A DNA stretch of 64,000 bases from JAZGGS01 sp963764825 (GCA_963764825.1 CAVXUA010000008.1:1-64000); one strand, 5' to 3'; positions 29,281 to 39,947 are shown, counted from the first letter of the stretch. Translations and numbers: made by a program. Notes: a model not told the origin generated them from the sequence alone.

Positions 29281-31109
29281 ATGTTTGGTATAAAACATAT
29301 TCCCAAAAGAACTTTCCTCTTAATTCTTACATTGTTAATTATTAATTCTACATTTTACATTTGCGCAAGCCACAGTGCGTTATGTAAGCCACAACGGTAG
29401 CAACACACCACCATACACAAGCTGGGCTACAGCAGCAGACAGCATAATGAGTGCAATAAACATCTCTGTTTTTGGTGATACAATTTATGTAGCCAACGGT
29501 GTATATGTAGAAAAAGTTACAATGATTCACGGTCTAACTATGATAGGGGCAGGGATGGATAGCTGTATTATTGATACAAGAACAATAGCAACACCACCGA
29601 GTTATTACGCTGTAATAATGAAAGATGAATGCAGCATCGAAGGTTTTCATATTATTGTTTGAAATAATCAGGAGGGGACAGTGGGAATTAGAATCCTCTC
29701 CAGGAGTAAATGATTCCATATACTTTCAGGGGAAAATTTTTAATAATAAAATTTCTAAATCTGATGTGGGGAATTAGCAACAAGTAATACATTCCTAACG
29801 ATAAAAAACAATATTTTTGAAGATGTCAGGAAAGGTATTGAAGTGGGTGCATTAGATACTTCAGTACTAGACTCAATTTATAATAACTACTTATTTCAAA
29901 TTATTGATGAGGGAATAGGAACAAGTCTGGCCGCAGGGGCAATCATATATAACAATTTTATCCATATGTTAGCCGATTTAAACAATGGAATAGTTCTAAT
30001 AAGTATTTCTCCAAGAAGCAAAGTATTTAATAATTTGATTATAGGAGATAACGCTAAAAAGGGATTGCACTGAATGTATTACCAGCAGAGGCATTAAATA
30101 ATACTATTTATTATAATTTTAAGGAAGGTATCCGTTTTGATGAACCAAAAATAGTAAGAAACAATCTTGTTATTGGTGCTGAGTTAGGATATAAACTTTC
30201 AATAGGAAATCAAAATATATACTACAACAATGCTTGGGATTGTGATGTTCCTTTTTCTGGATTTACACCTGATAGCACAAATCTAACAGTAGATCCAATG
30301 TTTGTAAATGAAGACAGTATGGATTTTCATTTGCAGATGTTTTCTCCCTTAATAGATGCGGGAGATCCAAACATACTTGATTTAGATGGAAGCAGAAGTG
30401 ATATTGGATTATTTGGAGGACCTTACGGAGAGAATACACTTACCGAGATCTTGCACCAAAACCACCTTCTAATCTTACTGCAGAGTATGATTCTGGATTA
30501 GTTAAATTAACCTGGAATAAAAATACAGAAGCAGATTTTTACCGTTACCGTATTTACAGGGATACAATCCCCAACTTTATGTACGATACAACAAAAATAA
30601 TAGCTGTAGTAGCAGATACATTTTATTATGATGATCTTCCTGAAAAGTACATTGCAGGAAATTACTATTATAAACTTACAGCAATAGATTCAACAGGTCA
30701 TCAATCAGCTCCAAGTGAAGAAGTTCATATAACTGTAACAGGAATACCTGAAGCCCCACCAATTGTTGTAGAGCATTACCAACTGCTAAATAACTATCCA
30801 AATCCTTTTAATTCAAGCACAGTTATTCCTTACAGATTAAAAGAAGCAGGATATGTAAAGCTGTATGTTTACGATATAAAAGGAGAATTGGTAAGAACAC
30901 TAATAAATGCCTACCAATCTGCTGGATATTATGAAGTAAAATTCAGTCCATCAAGCGAAGAAAGGAAGAATGGAGAATTAGGAGAAGGTTGGTGGACAGG
31001 TTACAATGATGATATAGCAACAGGAATTTACATTTATCAGCTTATGGTTAGAGGCGAAGGGGATATTCCTGTTTTTTCAGATATCAAAAAGATGATTTTG
31101 CTAAAATAA
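29281..31109 (+). CDS. Secreted right-handed beta-helix protein with FN3-like and T9SS sorting domains, frameshifted
   Basis: The N-terminus at 29281 is a signal peptide (FLLILTLLIINSTFYICA). After a shift near 29365 comes RYVSHNGSNTPPYTSWATAA and GDTIYVANGVYVEKVTM, the DUF1565/pectate-lyase-like start of a parallel beta-helix, followed by helix rungs with NN turns (VFNNLIIGDNA, VRNNLVIGAE). After further shifts there is an FN3-like domain (YDSGLVKLTWNKNTEAD) and a T9SS tail (NYPNPFNSSTVIPY through DIKKMILLK). About 610 aa. The stretch 29660-29800 is heavily broken. Likely a surface protein; ligand or enzyme activity unknown. Confidence 0.7.
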
Positions 31110-31140
31110 AAAACGGCTCACAAAATAGTGAGCCGTTTTT
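31110..31140. terminator. Bidirectional rho-independent terminator
   Basis: AAAACGGCTCAC and GTGAGCCGTTTT pair perfectly around AAAATA, between the beta-helix gene (+) and the kamA operon end (-). T-runs follow on both strands. Confidence 0.9.
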
Positions 31141-31163
31141 ACATTTAATTGTTAATTTAATTC

Positions 31164-32309
31164 TTATGCTTCTTCTAAAACAGGAACAGCAGTTTTCCTT
31201 TTCTTAACCTGTTTTTTAACTGCTTTAACCTTACGTTTTTTGCTTCCCACTCCATCTGGATTATTCTTATCAGCATAATTTTTATAAGAATAAACCTTGT
31301 TATTAAAGTTACGCAGTATAACCTGTTCTTCATCCTTGTGGAGAACATAATTTGGAAGCAGTGGTATTTTACCGCCGCCGCCCGGGGCATCAATTACAAA
31401 CTGCGGAACTGCAAGCCCGCTTGTATGTCCGCGCAGTGCCTCAATAATTTTTAAACCAGTTTCAACTGAAGTGCGAAAGTGGTTTGCACCTTTTGTTTCA
31501 TCTGCCATGTACATATAGTAAGGTCGCACTCTTATCTTTAATAACTTTTGCACTAACTCTTTTACAATTTCTGGTTTATCGTTAACATTTTTCATAATAA
31601 CCATCTGGTTTCCAACAGGCACTCCGTTATCAGCAAGCAATTCGCACGCTTTGGTGCTTTCTTCAGTTATTTCCCAGGGATGGTTAAAGTGTGTGTTAAC
31701 GTAAATAGGATGATACTTTTTAATCATGTTGCATAGTTTTGGGGTAATTCTCTGCGGAAGAACTACAGGCATCCTGGTTCCTAATCTTATAATTTCTATA
31801 TGAGGAATTTCTCTTAATCTTTTTAGAATTTTTTCCAGCATTGCGTCGGTAAGCATTAAAGGATCGCCGCCGGAAAGAATTACATCCCTAATCTCTTTAT
31901 GTTCCTCAAGGTATTTGAACGCGCTTTCCAATCCCTTCATAGAAATTTTTCCATAATCGCCTACCTTTCTTTTTCTTGTGCAGAATCGGCAGTAAATACC
32001 ACACTGGCTTGTTACAAGAAAAAGCGCACGGTCAGGATAACGATGAGTAATATTTGGAACGGGGCTCATCGCATCCTCGTTCAAAGGGTCCTCATCAGCA
32101 TCAAAATCTTTTAATTCCTGCTTTTCCGGAACGCACTGAAGCCAAATCGGATCGCCGGGGTAGCGGATTAAGCTAAGGTAGTATGGATTAATGCGGGCCT
32201 GGAAAAATTCATCCAGATCTTCAGCAGTTTTTCTATCGATGTTGAATTTATCAACAAGGTGATCGACTGTATGAACACTTTCCCTCACCATTTCTTGCCA
32301 TAGTTCCAT
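31164..32309 (-). CDS. kamA: Lysine 2,3-aminomutase (radical SAM)
   Basis: 381 aa, intact. The radical-SAM site is QCGIYCRFCTRKRKVG (C-x3-C-x2-C). LSGGDPLML, LGTRMPVVLPQRIT, NTHFNHPWEITEEST, KIRVRPYYMYMADETKG and VIDAPGGGGKIPLLPNY match authentic KamA closely, including the PLP-binding Lys in GGGGK and the Asp residues that hold lysine. It should convert L-lysine to L-beta-lysine. A lysine-rich C-terminal tail (KKRKVKAVKKQVKKRKT) is unusual. Last gene of a four-gene operon with a GNAT enzyme and two ATP-grasp ligases. Confidence 0.92.
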   Translation of the reverse strand: MELWQEMVRESVHTVDHLVDKFNIDRKTAEDLDEFFQARINPYYLSLIRYPGDPIWLQCVPEKQELKDFDADEDPLNEDAMSPVPNITHRYPDRALFLVTSQCGIYCRFCTRKRKVGDYGKISMKGLESAFKYLEEHKEIRDVILSGGDPLMLTDAMLEKILKRLREIPHIEIIRLGTRMPVVLPQRITPKLCNMIKKYHPIYVNTHFNHPWEITEESTKACELLADNGVPVGNQMVIMKNVNDKPEIVKELVQKLLKIRVRPYYMYMADETKGANHFRTSVETGLKIIEALRGHTSGLAVPQFVIDAPGGGGKIPLLPNYVLHKDEEQVILRNFNNKVYSYKNYADKNNPDGVGSKKRKVKAVKKQVKKRKTAVPVLEEA

Positions 32310-32318
32310 GATGGATCC

Positions 32319-32801
32319 TTAGTTGTTCTTATTATTAAAATATTTCCCAAAAACCAATAAACTTTCCCCTTTGGAATAAAAATCATTTATTTCGGAAATA
32401 ATGCTGTAATTATTTCTTAAGTAAAAATTTCTTGTTGCACTGTAACTTTCTTTAGCTGAAGTTTCAATTAACATCCATCTTCCGTTGTTTTGTAAAACAA
32501 AATCTTCAGCATGTTCCAATAAACTCTTACCAATTCCTTGTTTTCCATGATCTGGATCAGTTACAATCCAGTAAAGATCATATACTGCATCGGTTAAAGG
32601 TCTTTTGCCGATACAGTGATAACCAAGAACCGTACCATTATTTTCAAAAACAAAAATATTATAATCAGTTTGCAACGGATCAGCAGCAGTTATCTTAACT
32701 AATTCCATTGCAATTTTTATATCTTCTTTTTTAAATAGCGGTACTTTATTTAAAATACCTTCAATTATTCCGGCATCAGCCGGCTTTAACCTGCGTATCA
32801 T
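32319..32801 (-). CDS. GNAT family N-acetyltransferase
   Basis: 160 aa, intact. DLYWIVTDPDHGKQGIGKSL contains the acetyl-CoA-binding Q-x-x-G-x-G/K loop, and WMLIETSAKESYSATRNFYL is the second conserved block. It overlaps the upstream ATP-grasp gene by 26 bp and ends 9 bp before kamA, so all three are translated together. An AblB-like role (acetylating beta-lysine) is possible, but AblB proteins are longer, so the acceptor could instead be a peptide formed by the ligases. Substrate not shown by sequence. Confidence 0.85.
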   Translation of the reverse strand: MIRRLKPADAGIIEGILNKVPLFKKEDIKIAMELVKITAADPLQTDYNIFVFENNGTVLGYHCIGKRPLTDAVYDLYWIVTDPDHGKQGIGKSLLEHAEDFVLQNNGRWMLIETSAKESYSATRNFYLRNNYSIISEINDFYSKGESLLVFGKYFNNKNN

Positions 32802-33840
32802 TTATCTTCTTTCTTGAGAGAGCAAAATTAGCAATTGTGTTAAGTAAATCTTTATGTGTTATACCTTCAGCGGCTGCAGCTCTTGCAAAACCAGAATCAG
32901 TTGATATATCCGGATTCGGGTTCACTTCAATAACGTACGGAACATTTTTTTTATCGAGTCTTATATCAATGCGTGCATAATCTCTGCAATCAAGTGCTTC
33001 GAAGGCATCAATGGCCAATTTAATTATTTTGTTTTTTATTCTTTCGTTAAGTTCTACCGGGCAGACGGGCTTTGTATGTTTATAATAAACACTTTCCTCA
33101 ATCCACTTACCATCATAAGTAACAATTGATGGCAGTTCTTCAGGCAGTCCTTCAAAATCAATTTCGGAGGGAGGTAAAACATTATCACCAAGTACGGCAA
33201 TATTTAATTCTCTTCCCTCAATATATTCCTCTATAATTAATTCCTGTTTATATGTATCTGTTAAAAAATTAAACTGCTTTCGTAATTCTGTGTAATTATT
33301 AACAACCGAATACTCTGAAATTCCGATACTGGCATCTTCACTTAAAAGTTTAATTATTGCAGGATAATTAATTGTAATATCTTTTTTTGTAAATCTTACA
33401 TTTGGTTTTAATGTTATATGCTGCGGAGTTTTTATTCCTCTTGAGGTTAGAATATTTTTTGCCCTGGATTTATTTAAACAATTTCCAAGAGATGCAGGAT
33501 TGCAGCCTGTATATTCAAACCCAAGAAGTTCAAACAACCCAGCCATACACCATTCATACGAAGCAATTCCTTCAACAGATTCAACAAAATTATATATTAC
33601 ATCAGGGTTAAACTTATTAATATTATTTATTGATTTTTGAACATCGCGGTCAATTGCCAGAGTTTCAACCTCTGTGTAAAATTCAGCTAATGATCTTTTA
33701 ATAATATTTAATTCCTTTAAGAAACTTTTTTCAGAAAGATCTGTCCCTTTAGGTTCATTATTAAGTGGCTTCCCGTTATAAACGGGGAAAATACTTACCG
33801 GTGCGTTATAGCAAATCAATATTTTCGCTTCGGTTTTCAT
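32776..33840 (-). CDS. ATP-grasp ligase, D-Ala-D-Ala ligase-like (first-type)
   Basis: 354 aa, intact. NYPAIIKLLSEDASIGISEY (ATP-grasp loop), ELIIEEYIEGRELNIAVLGD and YARIDIRLDKKNVPYVIEVN (metal-binding Glu/Asn) place it in the D-Ala-D-Ala-ligase-like family. The C-terminal residues NPNPDISTDSG differ from the NTSPGMT of real Ddl. It starts with an ATGA overlap to the second ATP-grasp gene. Reaction type expected: ATP-dependent amide (peptide) bond formation between two amino-acid-type substrates. Possibly one ligase loads beta-lysine. Confidence 0.85.
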   Translation of the reverse strand: MKTEAKILICYNAPVSIFPVYNGKPLNNEPKGTDLSEKSFLKELNIIKRSLAEFYTEVETLAIDRDVQKSINNINKFNPDVIYNFVESVEGIASYEWCMAGLFELLGFEYTGCNPASLGNCLNKSRAKNILTSRGIKTPQHITLKPNVRFTKKDITINYPAIIKLLSEDASIGISEYSVVNNYTELRKQFNFLTDTYKQELIIEEYIEGRELNIAVLGDNVLPPSEIDFEGLPEELPSIVTYDGKWIEESVYYKHTKPVCPVELNERIKNKIIKLAIDAFEALDCRDYARIDIRLDKKNVPYVIEVNPNPDISTDSGFARAAAAEGITHKDLLNTIANFALSRKKINDTQVKAG

Positions 33841-34927
33841 ACCAGGTTGTACCTTTCGGCTGCAGCGAATAAAACACTTTGTATCATCTGGTTATAATCC
33901 ATATCCCGCAGCTCTTGCTGCTTTTGGGAAACTTGAATTTTCAGTCGGGTCGGGCATAATACCCGGAAGAGGATTTATTTCAATAATATTCGGAACGTTG
34001 TTTTTATCTAGTCGCAAATCCACACGGCTCCAGTCTTTACAATTCAAAACATTATATGCTTTTAACGCAGTATTTTTAATTTCATTAGCAAGCTTAGCAT
34101 CCAGCTTAGCCGGGCATTCAAAAACATCAAAGTCGCTATCCTTTGTATCAAGAATCCATTTTGCTTCGTAGGAATAAAGAGGAACAACATCAGCAGGAAA
34201 TTTTTTATAATTTATTTCAATTATCGGTAACACTTTTGCATTCTTATCGTTGCCGATTATTGCAACAGTAAATTCTCTTCCCGGCAAAAACTCCTCAATA
34301 AGTGCTGGCTGGTTATATTGATTTATCACTTTTACAGCTTCATCATTTAAATCACGGTAGCTTTTTACTAATGATGAAGAAAAAATTCCCTTGCTTGAAC
34401 CTTCGGAAACCGGTTTTACAATAACTGGATAAGAAAAATTGTTTGTTGGAATTTCTTCCGGTTTATCAGCTACCATAAATTTTGCGTTTGGAATATTATG
34501 GTAAGAAAGAATTTCTTTTGTGCGTGCTTTGTCAAGACAAATTCCTAAAGTTAAAGCATCGGAACCAGTGTAAGGTATTTGAAGCATATCTAACATAGCA
34601 GGTATTTGAGATTCGCGGTTAACTCCGTTTAATCCTTCCGCAATATTGAACACGATGTCCGGCATTAAATCTTTAAACTTTTCATAAGCAATTCTCATCT
34701 GCTTCAACCAAAGTTACATCATGAAAACATGCTATTGCATCCTTCAATGCGTTTATAGTTTCCCAAGTATCCCACTCAGCAAAAGTATCAGAAGATACTT
34801 GTAATTCGCTTGCTGAGTTATCTTGAATTGGGGGTAAGTCTTGGGTGAAAGTTTCACTTTCTGGTTTTACATTGAAGGTTAAAGCAACATTTAACCGTGA
34901 GTTAAACGTAGACGATAAAATTTTTAC
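33837..34927 (-). CDS. ATP-grasp ligase, D-Ala-D-Ala ligase-like (second-type), frameshifted
   Basis: About 360 aa after two corrections (near 34700 and 33900). SYPVIVKPVSEGSSKGIFSS, ALIEEFLPGREFTVAIIGND and WSRVDLRLDKNNVPNIIEIN, then PLPGIMPD, are D-Ala-D-Ala-ligase-like. The real end, after the shift, reads MDYNQMIQSVLFAAAERYNL and overlaps the next ATG by 4 bp. The start is odd: an AGGAG site is followed by TAAAAATTTTATCG with no ATG/GTG/TTG; the expected M-K-I-L seems to have lost bases in the A-run. First gene of the operon. Confidence 0.8.
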
Positions 34928-34949
34928 TCCTTTTTATTTTTTTTTATAA

Positions 34950-34979
34950 CAAATATAAACTTTATAACATATAAGTCAA
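34950..34979 (-). promoter_or_regulatory. Candidate promoter of the ATP-grasp/GNAT/kamA operon
   Basis: On the minus strand TTGACT (34979-34974) and TATATTTG (34957-34950), a match to the Bacteroidetes -7 box TANNTTTG, are separated by 16 bp. An AGGAG ribosome site follows at 34931-34927. The 193 bp between here and recG show no other feature. Confidence 0.5.
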
Positions 34980-35172
34980 CAAGTTTTAAAAACAGTTTAA
35001 ACTTTTTTTTATTAGTGATTTAAAGATTTTTTTAAATAATTAATCTTAGCAGCAAAAAATATTTAAACATTTTAATTAATGTTATAAAATGTTAAGTGAT
35101 TTTATAAAGTAACTAGGTTTATCATGCTAAGCTAATAGCAAGGGTATGAGTAAGGTTGGTAAAATTTGAATG

Positions 35173-37383
35173 TTAAGCTATCTTAGCATACTTTAAGTTA
35201 TCGGAGTAGTGATCAAGCAAATTTTTCCTTATCACGTCATTTGATTCTGTTTTCAGCGCCGGATCTTTTTTTATTAATTCGAACGCAATTTTTTTAATTT
35301 TAAATATTAATTCGCCATCTGTTACAATATCTGCAAATTTTAAATTTGGAAAACCACTTTGCATTGTTCCGAAAATATCACCGGGACCTCTTAATTTTAA
35401 ATCAACCTCGGCAATTTTAAAACCATCAGTTGTATCAACCATGGTTTGTAATCTGATTGTTGATTTATATTTGTCTATCTGGGTTGATGAAAGATATTCA
35501 GGTTTAATTATATTTTTATTATTGCGCGCAGCAGATTTATCATCGGTAATTAAAATGCAATAAGCTTGTTTGTCACTTCGACCAACTCTTCCTCTTAATT
35601 GATGAAGTTGTGATAAACCAAACCTATGTGCATCGTTTATTAAAATTATATTTGCATCGGGAATATCTATCCCTACTTCAATCACTGTTGTGGAAATTAG
35701 TACATCAAATTCTTTTTTAAGAAAAAGAAACATCTTCTCTTCTTTTTCCTGCCAATTCATTCTTCCATGGATTAAACCAAGGTTTAAACTTTTTAAGTAA
35801 GTATTTTTAAGTTCATTGTAATAAGTTTCGGCAGCTTTTAATTCAAGCTTCTCCGAATCCTCAACTAGAGGATAGACAATAAAAGATTGGTAACCTTGTT
35901 TAGTTTTATCAATGATGTATTGATAAATTTCAGGCAACTTGACATCTCCGCGAAGAACAGTTTTAACCGGTTTCCTGTTCTTTGGCATTTCATCGATTAC
36001 GGATACATCCAGATCGCCGTAAACTGTTAGCGTAAGAGTCCTTGGAATTGGAGTTGCACTCATAACAAGTATCTCTGGCGTTTTACCTTTACTTTGCAAT
36101 TTTGATCTTTGCCTCACACCAAACCTGTGCTGTTCATCGATTACCACAATACCAAGATTTTTATAATTCACCTTTTCTTCAAAAAGTGCATGCGTTCCAA
36201 CTATTATATTGGCTTCCTGTAATTCGATATCCCGGAGATGTTTTTCCCTTTCAGATTTTTTCTGCCCGCCCAAAAGCAATGTAACTTTAATTTTCTCGCC
36301 ATTTTTCTCATTTATCACTTTCTCCATCATCTTTGCGATGTTTTTAGAATGCTGATCTGCTAATATTTCAGTTGGAGCCATCAGTGCTGCCTGGTAACCG
36401 TTATCAATGGCTAACAACATTGCGATAATGGAAACAATTGTTTTACCACTTCCAACATCTCCCTGCAATAAACGGTTCATTGGTTTTTCGGATTGCATAT
36501 CTTGTTTAATTTCAGATAGAACTTTTAGTTGGGCTGAAGTTAGTTTGTATGGAAGTGTCTCTAAAAAATTTTGTACCAGTTTTGTTTTTATACTCATTGT
36601 ATTTCCGGTAAGCTTAGTGCTGTAATTATGCTTTCTTAGTGCAACAAGTATTTCCAGATAAAATAATTCTTCAAACTTCAGTCGTGTAAGTGCTTCTTCT
36701 AACTTTTCTTTGCTTTCCGGAAAGTGATAATTCTTAACTGTTTCTATTAAAGGAAGAAGAGAGTTTTGTTCAATAATATATTCCGGTAAAGTTTCATCCA
36801 GCTCTCCTACATATTTTTCAACAGCATTATTGATTATTCTCCTTAAACTTAAATCGCCAATATTACCTTGCTTAAGTTCTTTTGGTATCCTGTAAAAAGG
36901 AATTATCTTTCCTGTATTTAAAAAGTTATCAGATTCTTCTTTTGTGATCTTATCATAATCAGGATGTACAAACTGAAACTTATCGTACTTATTTATTTCA
37001 GGTTTTGAAGAGACAGCGAATATATCTCCCTCATTAAATACTGAGTTAAAATATTTTACTCCCCGGAACCAAACACATTCAATAAATCCTGTTGAATCCT
37101 GGAAGTGCACTATTAATAATTCTTTCTTACCGAATCTCTTTTTCTCTTTATCAACAACAGTTGCAATTACGGTAACTTCACCATCATAACCATTTTTCAC
37201 GTAGCCATAAGCTTTAGCTGCAGTAAGAACAGTTGTTCTATCTAAATGTCTGGAAGGAAAATAAACAAGAAGATCGCGGATGGTATTGATTCCAATTTTC
37301 TTAAAACTTTCGGCACGTTTAGGTCCAACAGATTTTATAAACTGCACAGACCGCTCTAAAATATTATCCTCACTTGTTTTCAT
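35173..37383 (-). CDS. recG: ATP-dependent DNA helicase RecG
   Basis: 736 aa, intact, slightly longer than E. coli RecG. An OB-fold wedge region with SVGPKRAESFKKIGI at the start is followed by the helicase core: LLQGDVGSGKTIVSIIAM (Walker A), VVIDEQHRFGVRQR (DEQH), MSATPIPRTL and HQLRGRVGRSDKQA (motif VI). It remodels stalled replication forks and Holliday junctions in the cytoplasm. Single gene; the gap to the divergent dgt gene (145 bp) should hold both promoters. Confidence 0.97.
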   Translation of the reverse strand: MKTSEDNILERSVQFIKSVGPKRAESFKKIGINTIRDLLVYFPSRHLDRTTVLTAAKAYGYVKNGYDGEVTVIATVVDKEKKRFGKKELLIVHFQDSTGFIECVWFRGVKYFNSVFNEGDIFAVSSKPEINKYDKFQFVHPDYDKITKEESDNFLNTGKIIPFYRIPKELKQGNIGDLSLRRIINNAVEKYVGELDETLPEYIIEQNSLLPLIETVKNYHFPESKEKLEEALTRLKFEELFYLEILVALRKHNYSTKLTGNTMSIKTKLVQNFLETLPYKLTSAQLKVLSEIKQDMQSEKPMNRLLQGDVGSGKTIVSIIAMLLAIDNGYQAALMAPTEILADQHSKNIAKMMEKVINEKNGEKIKVTLLLGGQKKSEREKHLRDIELQEANIIVGTHALFEEKVNYKNLGIVVIDEQHRFGVRQRSKLQSKGKTPEILVMSATPIPRTLTLTVYGDLDVSVIDEMPKNRKPVKTVLRGDVKLPEIYQYIIDKTKQGYQSFIVYPLVEDSEKLELKAAETYYNELKNTYLKSLNLGLIHGRMNWQEKEEKMFLFLKKEFDVLISTTVIEVGIDIPDANIILINDAHRFGLSQLHQLRGRVGRSDKQAYCILITDDKSAARNNKNIIKPEYLSSTQIDKYKSTIRLQTMVDTTDGFKIAEVDLKLRGPGDIFGTMQSGFPNLKFADIVTDGELIFKIKKIAFELIKKDPALKTESNDVIRKNLLDHYSDNLKYAKIA

Positions 37384-37528
37384 CTAATTAAAAATAATTG
37401 AAGGGAACAGCAAACGCAAAAAATCCAGCCGATAATTTTTTCTTTTGAAATATAGTTAACTTTAATAAAAGAATAATTTAGAACGAAGTAAATTAAAATT
37501 AATTTGCACACAATTTTTAGGAAAAATT

Positions 37529-38909
37529 TTGAACTGGAAAAAATTATTAAACGATAACCGGCTTGGTGTTAATGCAGATTCACCAGGTAGTGCTGTTGAT
37601 GGAAGAAGCCAATTCCAAAAAGATTTCGACCGGATTGTATTTTCACCAGCTTTTAGAAGATTACAGGATAAGACTCAGGTATTCCCGCTGCCTGAAAGTG
37701 ATTTTGTTCATACAAGACTAACTCACAGCTTAGAAGTCTCAGTTGTAGGAAGATCGCTCGGCAATTTAGTTGGTGAACGAATACTAGAACGAAATCCAAA
37801 ATTGAAAAATGATTTTACAAAATTTCATTTTGGTGAAGTAGTTGCTGCAGCTTGCCTTGCTCATGATATAGGCAACCCACCCTTTGGTCACTCCGGCGAA
37901 AATGCAATTGCAGAAGTATTTTAAAACCGGTGAAGGAAAAGAATTCAGGAAAAATGTTAATGATGAAAAAAAATGGTTAGACCTTATTAAGTACGAAGGC
38001 AACGCACAGGGTTTTAGGATAATTACAACTTTACAAAATCCTGATATTGATGGAGGGCTTCGTTTAACTCTTGCTACGCTTGCAGCTTTTACAAAATATC
38101 CCAAAGAATCTTTTACTGCTATTGATTTAAAAGAGCTAACGAAAAAAACTGCTTATAAAAAATTTGGTTTCTTCCAGGAAGAGAAAAATATCTTTAGAGA
38201 AATTGCGAAATCAGTCGGATTAAAAGATGTTGAAGAAAGTAGCTATTGGTGGTGCAGGCACCCGCTTTCGGTTCTTGTTGAAGCTGCTGATGATATTTGT
38301 TATGGAATTATGGATTTGGAAGATGGTTTCCGGCTTGGTTTAATTTCATTTAAAGAAACCGAGGAACTGTTAATGCCTCTTGTTCCGGGAGATGAGCTGG
38401 AAGGATATAAAGGACGGGATGAAAATGAAAAGATTGGTTACTTAAGAGCAAAAGCAATTAGCGAACTTGTTAACGAGCTTGCAGATAAATTTGTTGATGA
38501 AGAGGAAAAACTCCTCGATGGAAAGTTTGAAGACGAAATGATATTAGTTATAAAAAAGGCTAGCGCATTAAAGGAGATAAATAAAATTTCAATTGAAAAA
38601 ATTTATCGTTATAAAAGCGTCGTCGAAAGGGAGGTAGCCGGTTACGAAGTTTTAGGTGGTTTGCTGGATACATTTATCCATGCGTACAATGAATCTTACG
38701 AAGGAAATCTTTCGCGTAAGAACAAGGCTGTTGTTAATCTTCTGCCAAAAAGGATTACAAACAATCCGCCGGATGACATTTATTTACGGTTATTAAATAT
38801 AATTGATTTTGTTTCCGGAATGACCGATTCGTTTGCGGTTTCTCTTTTCAGAAAAATTAAAGGGATATCTCTGCCGGGTGGAAGAGTTTACAGAGTAGTT
38901 AATAATTAA
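37529..38909 (+). CDS. dgt: Deoxyguanosinetriphosphate triphosphohydrolase, frameshifted
   Basis: The HD-domain motifs are clear: FVHTRLTHSLEVSVVGRSLG, then CLAHDIGNPPFGHSGENAI. A net +1 shift near 37915 separates the N-terminal 130 aa from the rest, which continues FKTGEGKEFRK and RIITTLQNPDIDGGL. About 459 aa. Start is a TTG at 37529 preceded by AGGAAAA; no in-frame ATG fits better. It hydrolyses dGTP to deoxyguanosine and triphosphate, affecting the dNTP pool. Confidence 0.92.
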
Positions 38910-38947
38910 AATGAGAAGAATTATCGCCCATTACTTAATTAGTAAAC

Positions 38948-39943
38948 TCATTCTGTTTTCATATCGCGGGTCATCAAATCGGTAGTAGCTTTAATAGGAT
39001 CTTTATCTTCAAAAAGAATTTTATAAACTTCATTTGTAATGGGGGTTTCAACATTATGTTTTTTAGCAAGCTGCGAAGCAGAGCGGCTGGTTTCAACTCC
39101 TTCTGCAACCATATCCATCGATTTTAAAACCTGCTTCAATTTTTTTCCTGCACCAATCTGCTCGCCAACGTAACGGTTACGGCTATGCCTGCTCATGCAT
39201 GTTACAATAAGGTCACCCATTCCAGATAATCCAGCAAAAGTTTCAGGTCTTGCGCCCATAGCTAAACCAAGCCGCGAAATTTCTGCAACACCACGTGTCA
39301 TTATAGCAGCTTTGGTATTATCACCGAATTTTGCACCATCAATTATACCCGCACCAATTGCAATTACATTTTTAAATGCACCACCAAGCTCTACTCCAAG
39401 AATATCGGTTGATGAGTAAACTCTGAAATAAGAGGTTGTAAATGCTGCTTGTATGGTTTTTGCAGTATCCAAACTTGTTGATGCAGCAGTTACAGTTGTT
39501 GGAATCCTTTTGGCAACTTCTTCTGCGTGTGAAGGACCTGAAAGCACACCTATCTGATCATCTTCTAATGATGGATGAACATCTTTTAACATCTGCGACA
39601 TTGTTAGAAGTGTGTTTTTCTCAATTCCCTTTGCAACACTAACCAGAATTGTTTCTTTAATATTCTGAAATTTTATCTTCTTAATAGCACTGCGAAGAAA
39701 TTGAGATGGAACAGCTAAAACTATGAGATGTTGGTCGGTGGTAGATTCTTCAAGATTATTAGTGATGTTTATTTCTTTAGGAATTTTTATACCGGGAAGT
39801 AGGTCAACATTTTCACGCTTTTTATTTAATTTATTGGCGTAACTTTTTCTGTATTCCCAAAGCGTAACATCATGACCATTGTAGTGAAGTAAAATACCAA
39901 GGGTGGTTCCCCACCCACCAGCACCAAGGACGGAGACTTTCAT
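38948..39943 (-). CDS. gpsA: Glycerol-3-phosphate dehydrogenase [NAD(P)+]
   Basis: 331 aa, intact. VLGAGGWGTTLGILL is the dinucleotide-binding motif, LSGPSHAEEVAKRIPT and ELGGAFKNVIAIGAGIIDG are the catalytic-domain signatures. It makes sn-glycerol-3-phosphate from DHAP in the cytoplasm, feeding PlsY, whose gene lies 4 bp upstream on the same strand. Together they form a phospholipid-synthesis pair. Confidence 0.97.
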   Translation of the reverse strand: MKVSVLGAGGWGTTLGILLHYNGHDVTLWEYRKSYANKLNKKRENVDLLPGIKIPKEINITNNLEESTTDQHLIVLAVPSQFLRSAIKKIKFQNIKETILVSVAKGIEKNTLLTMSQMLKDVHPSLEDDQIGVLSGPSHAEEVAKRIPTTVTAASTSLDTAKTIQAAFTTSYFRVYSSTDILGVELGGAFKNVIAIGAGIIDGAKFGDNTKAAIMTRGVAEISRLGLAMGARPETFAGLSGMGDLIVTCMSRHSRNRYVGEQIGAGKKLKQVLKSMDMVAEGVETSRSASQLAKKHNVETPITNEVYKILFEDKDPIKATTDLMTRDMKTE

Positions 39944-39947
39944 TCAA

